Below, one piece after another: positions 5,899 to 6,184 of a stretch of 6,184 bases of DNA (position 1 is its first letter; every line of letters starts with the position of its first letter). A program made the position numbers and the translations under genes. The notes beneath the pieces are model-generated. The model did no database searches and was not told where the DNA came from. It worked only from the letters and a program-made list of their open reading frames with translations. This DNA comes from Chitinophagaceae bacterium. Its GTDB lineage: Bacteria; Bacteroidota; Bacteroidia; Chitinophagales; Chitinophagaceae. The DNA is taken from positions 1 through 6,184 of the forward strand of contig JAACZX010000148.1 in assembly GCA_009996555.1 (NCBI GenBank), in the 5' to 3' direction.

Positions 5899-6184
5899 TT
5901 ATTTTTTTGCCGACCGCCATTCAACAAACAATAACAGCAGCACAGAGAAAATAAAAGAAACAATGGCAGCCATCATTGCACCGGCCAACACTTTGGGTTT
6001 GTCTTTTTTCAATGCAGGTAATGCTTCTTCAATTACAAACAAAGCTCCTACATTGTTGATGCTGGTGTTAAACTGCTGTATCAGTTTATCTGTTTCATTC
6101 AGTCGGCTGATCAGTTCTGCTTTGCGGGCAGTTAGCAATGCATCTGCTCCGGTGCTTAACTGCATATCAATACGCAAAAGACTG
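5899..6184 (-). CDS. Wzz-like chain-length determinant / polysaccharide co-polymerase, C-terminal end (5' truncated by window)
   Basis: The frame is open to the right edge and ends in TAA at 5899-5901. A TTG at 6175-6177 should not be taken as the start, because the frame continues upstream (SLLRID) and the content is that of a C-terminal domain. The visible 94 or so residues begin with a heptad-like, charged helix (about KAELISRLNETDKLIQQFNTS). A short linker with proline and lysine (EEALPALKKDKPK) follows, then one strong membrane helix (VLAGAMMAAIVSFIFSVLLL) and a basic cytoplasmic end WRSAKK. This coil, Pro-rich linker, TM2 and short tail order is the C-terminal architecture of Wzz/GNVR proteins, which set polysaccharide chain length in the inner membrane. 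No tyrosine-kinase domain is fused after TM2. The gene lies 6 bases ahead of the ligase-like gene. The call rests on architecture and neighbour more than on a signature motif. Confidence 0.75.
   Translation of the reverse strand, partial: SLLRIDMQLSTGADALLTARKAELISRLNETDKLIQQFNTSINNVGALFVIEEALPALKKDKPKVLAGAMMAAIVSFIFSVLLLLFVEWRSAKK

Noticed and set aside
6175..6177. TTG as the start of the Wzz-like protein
   Set aside because: The frame stays open to the window edge and the visible part is only the C-terminal coil and membrane helix, so the true start lies outside the window.

Overview
The window reads as part of a Bacteroidota chromosome, most likely family Chitinophagaceae. This is inferred from moderate GC, the lack of Shine-Dalgarno boxes before the genes, TAnnTTTG-like -7 boxes, and the flavour of the proteins. 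No rRNA, tRNA, CRISPR array, insertion sequence or phage gene was recognised. Coding density is high; no gap between genes exceeds 85 bases.

Layout from left to right. (1) The last 42 codons of pheS, on the + strand, end at 131. A strong hairpin terminator (155-187) lies between pheS and the convergent gene after it. (2) A - strand gene (189-1076) encodes a secreted, beta-rich protein of unknown function that may be an outer-membrane barrel. (3) Divergent from it is a + strand pair: a 3-hydroxybutyryl-CoA dehydrogenase (1160-2002) and an extended SDR/NAD-dependent epimerase-type protein (2054-3040). The 51-base gap between them carries a degenerate 7-base tandem repeat that runs into the second start codon. 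(4) Everything after that is on the - strand. Read in the direction of transcription (right to left) it is the end of a Wzz-like chain-length/polysaccharide co-polymerase gene (5899 to the window edge), an O-antigen ligase/polymerase-like membrane protein (4456-5892, 6 bases after the Wzz stop), a LacI-family regulator with its own probable promoter (3388-4380), and an 87-residue protein of unknown function (3062-3325) that seems to use a TTG start inside a perfect inverted repeat.

Working together: the Wzz-like and ligase genes are almost certainly one transcription unit and the downstream end of a cell-surface or exopolysaccharide locus continuing beyond the right edge. The hydroxyacyl-CoA dehydrogenase and SDR genes form a probable two-gene oxidoreductase operon. 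The LacI regulator has no sugar-utilisation genes beside it in the window, so its target is unknown.

Most of the window is ordinary. I found no convincing new multi-gene system. The points most worth a second look are the heptamer repeat at the SDR start, the hairpin around the TTG start of the small gene, and the two proteins of unknown function.
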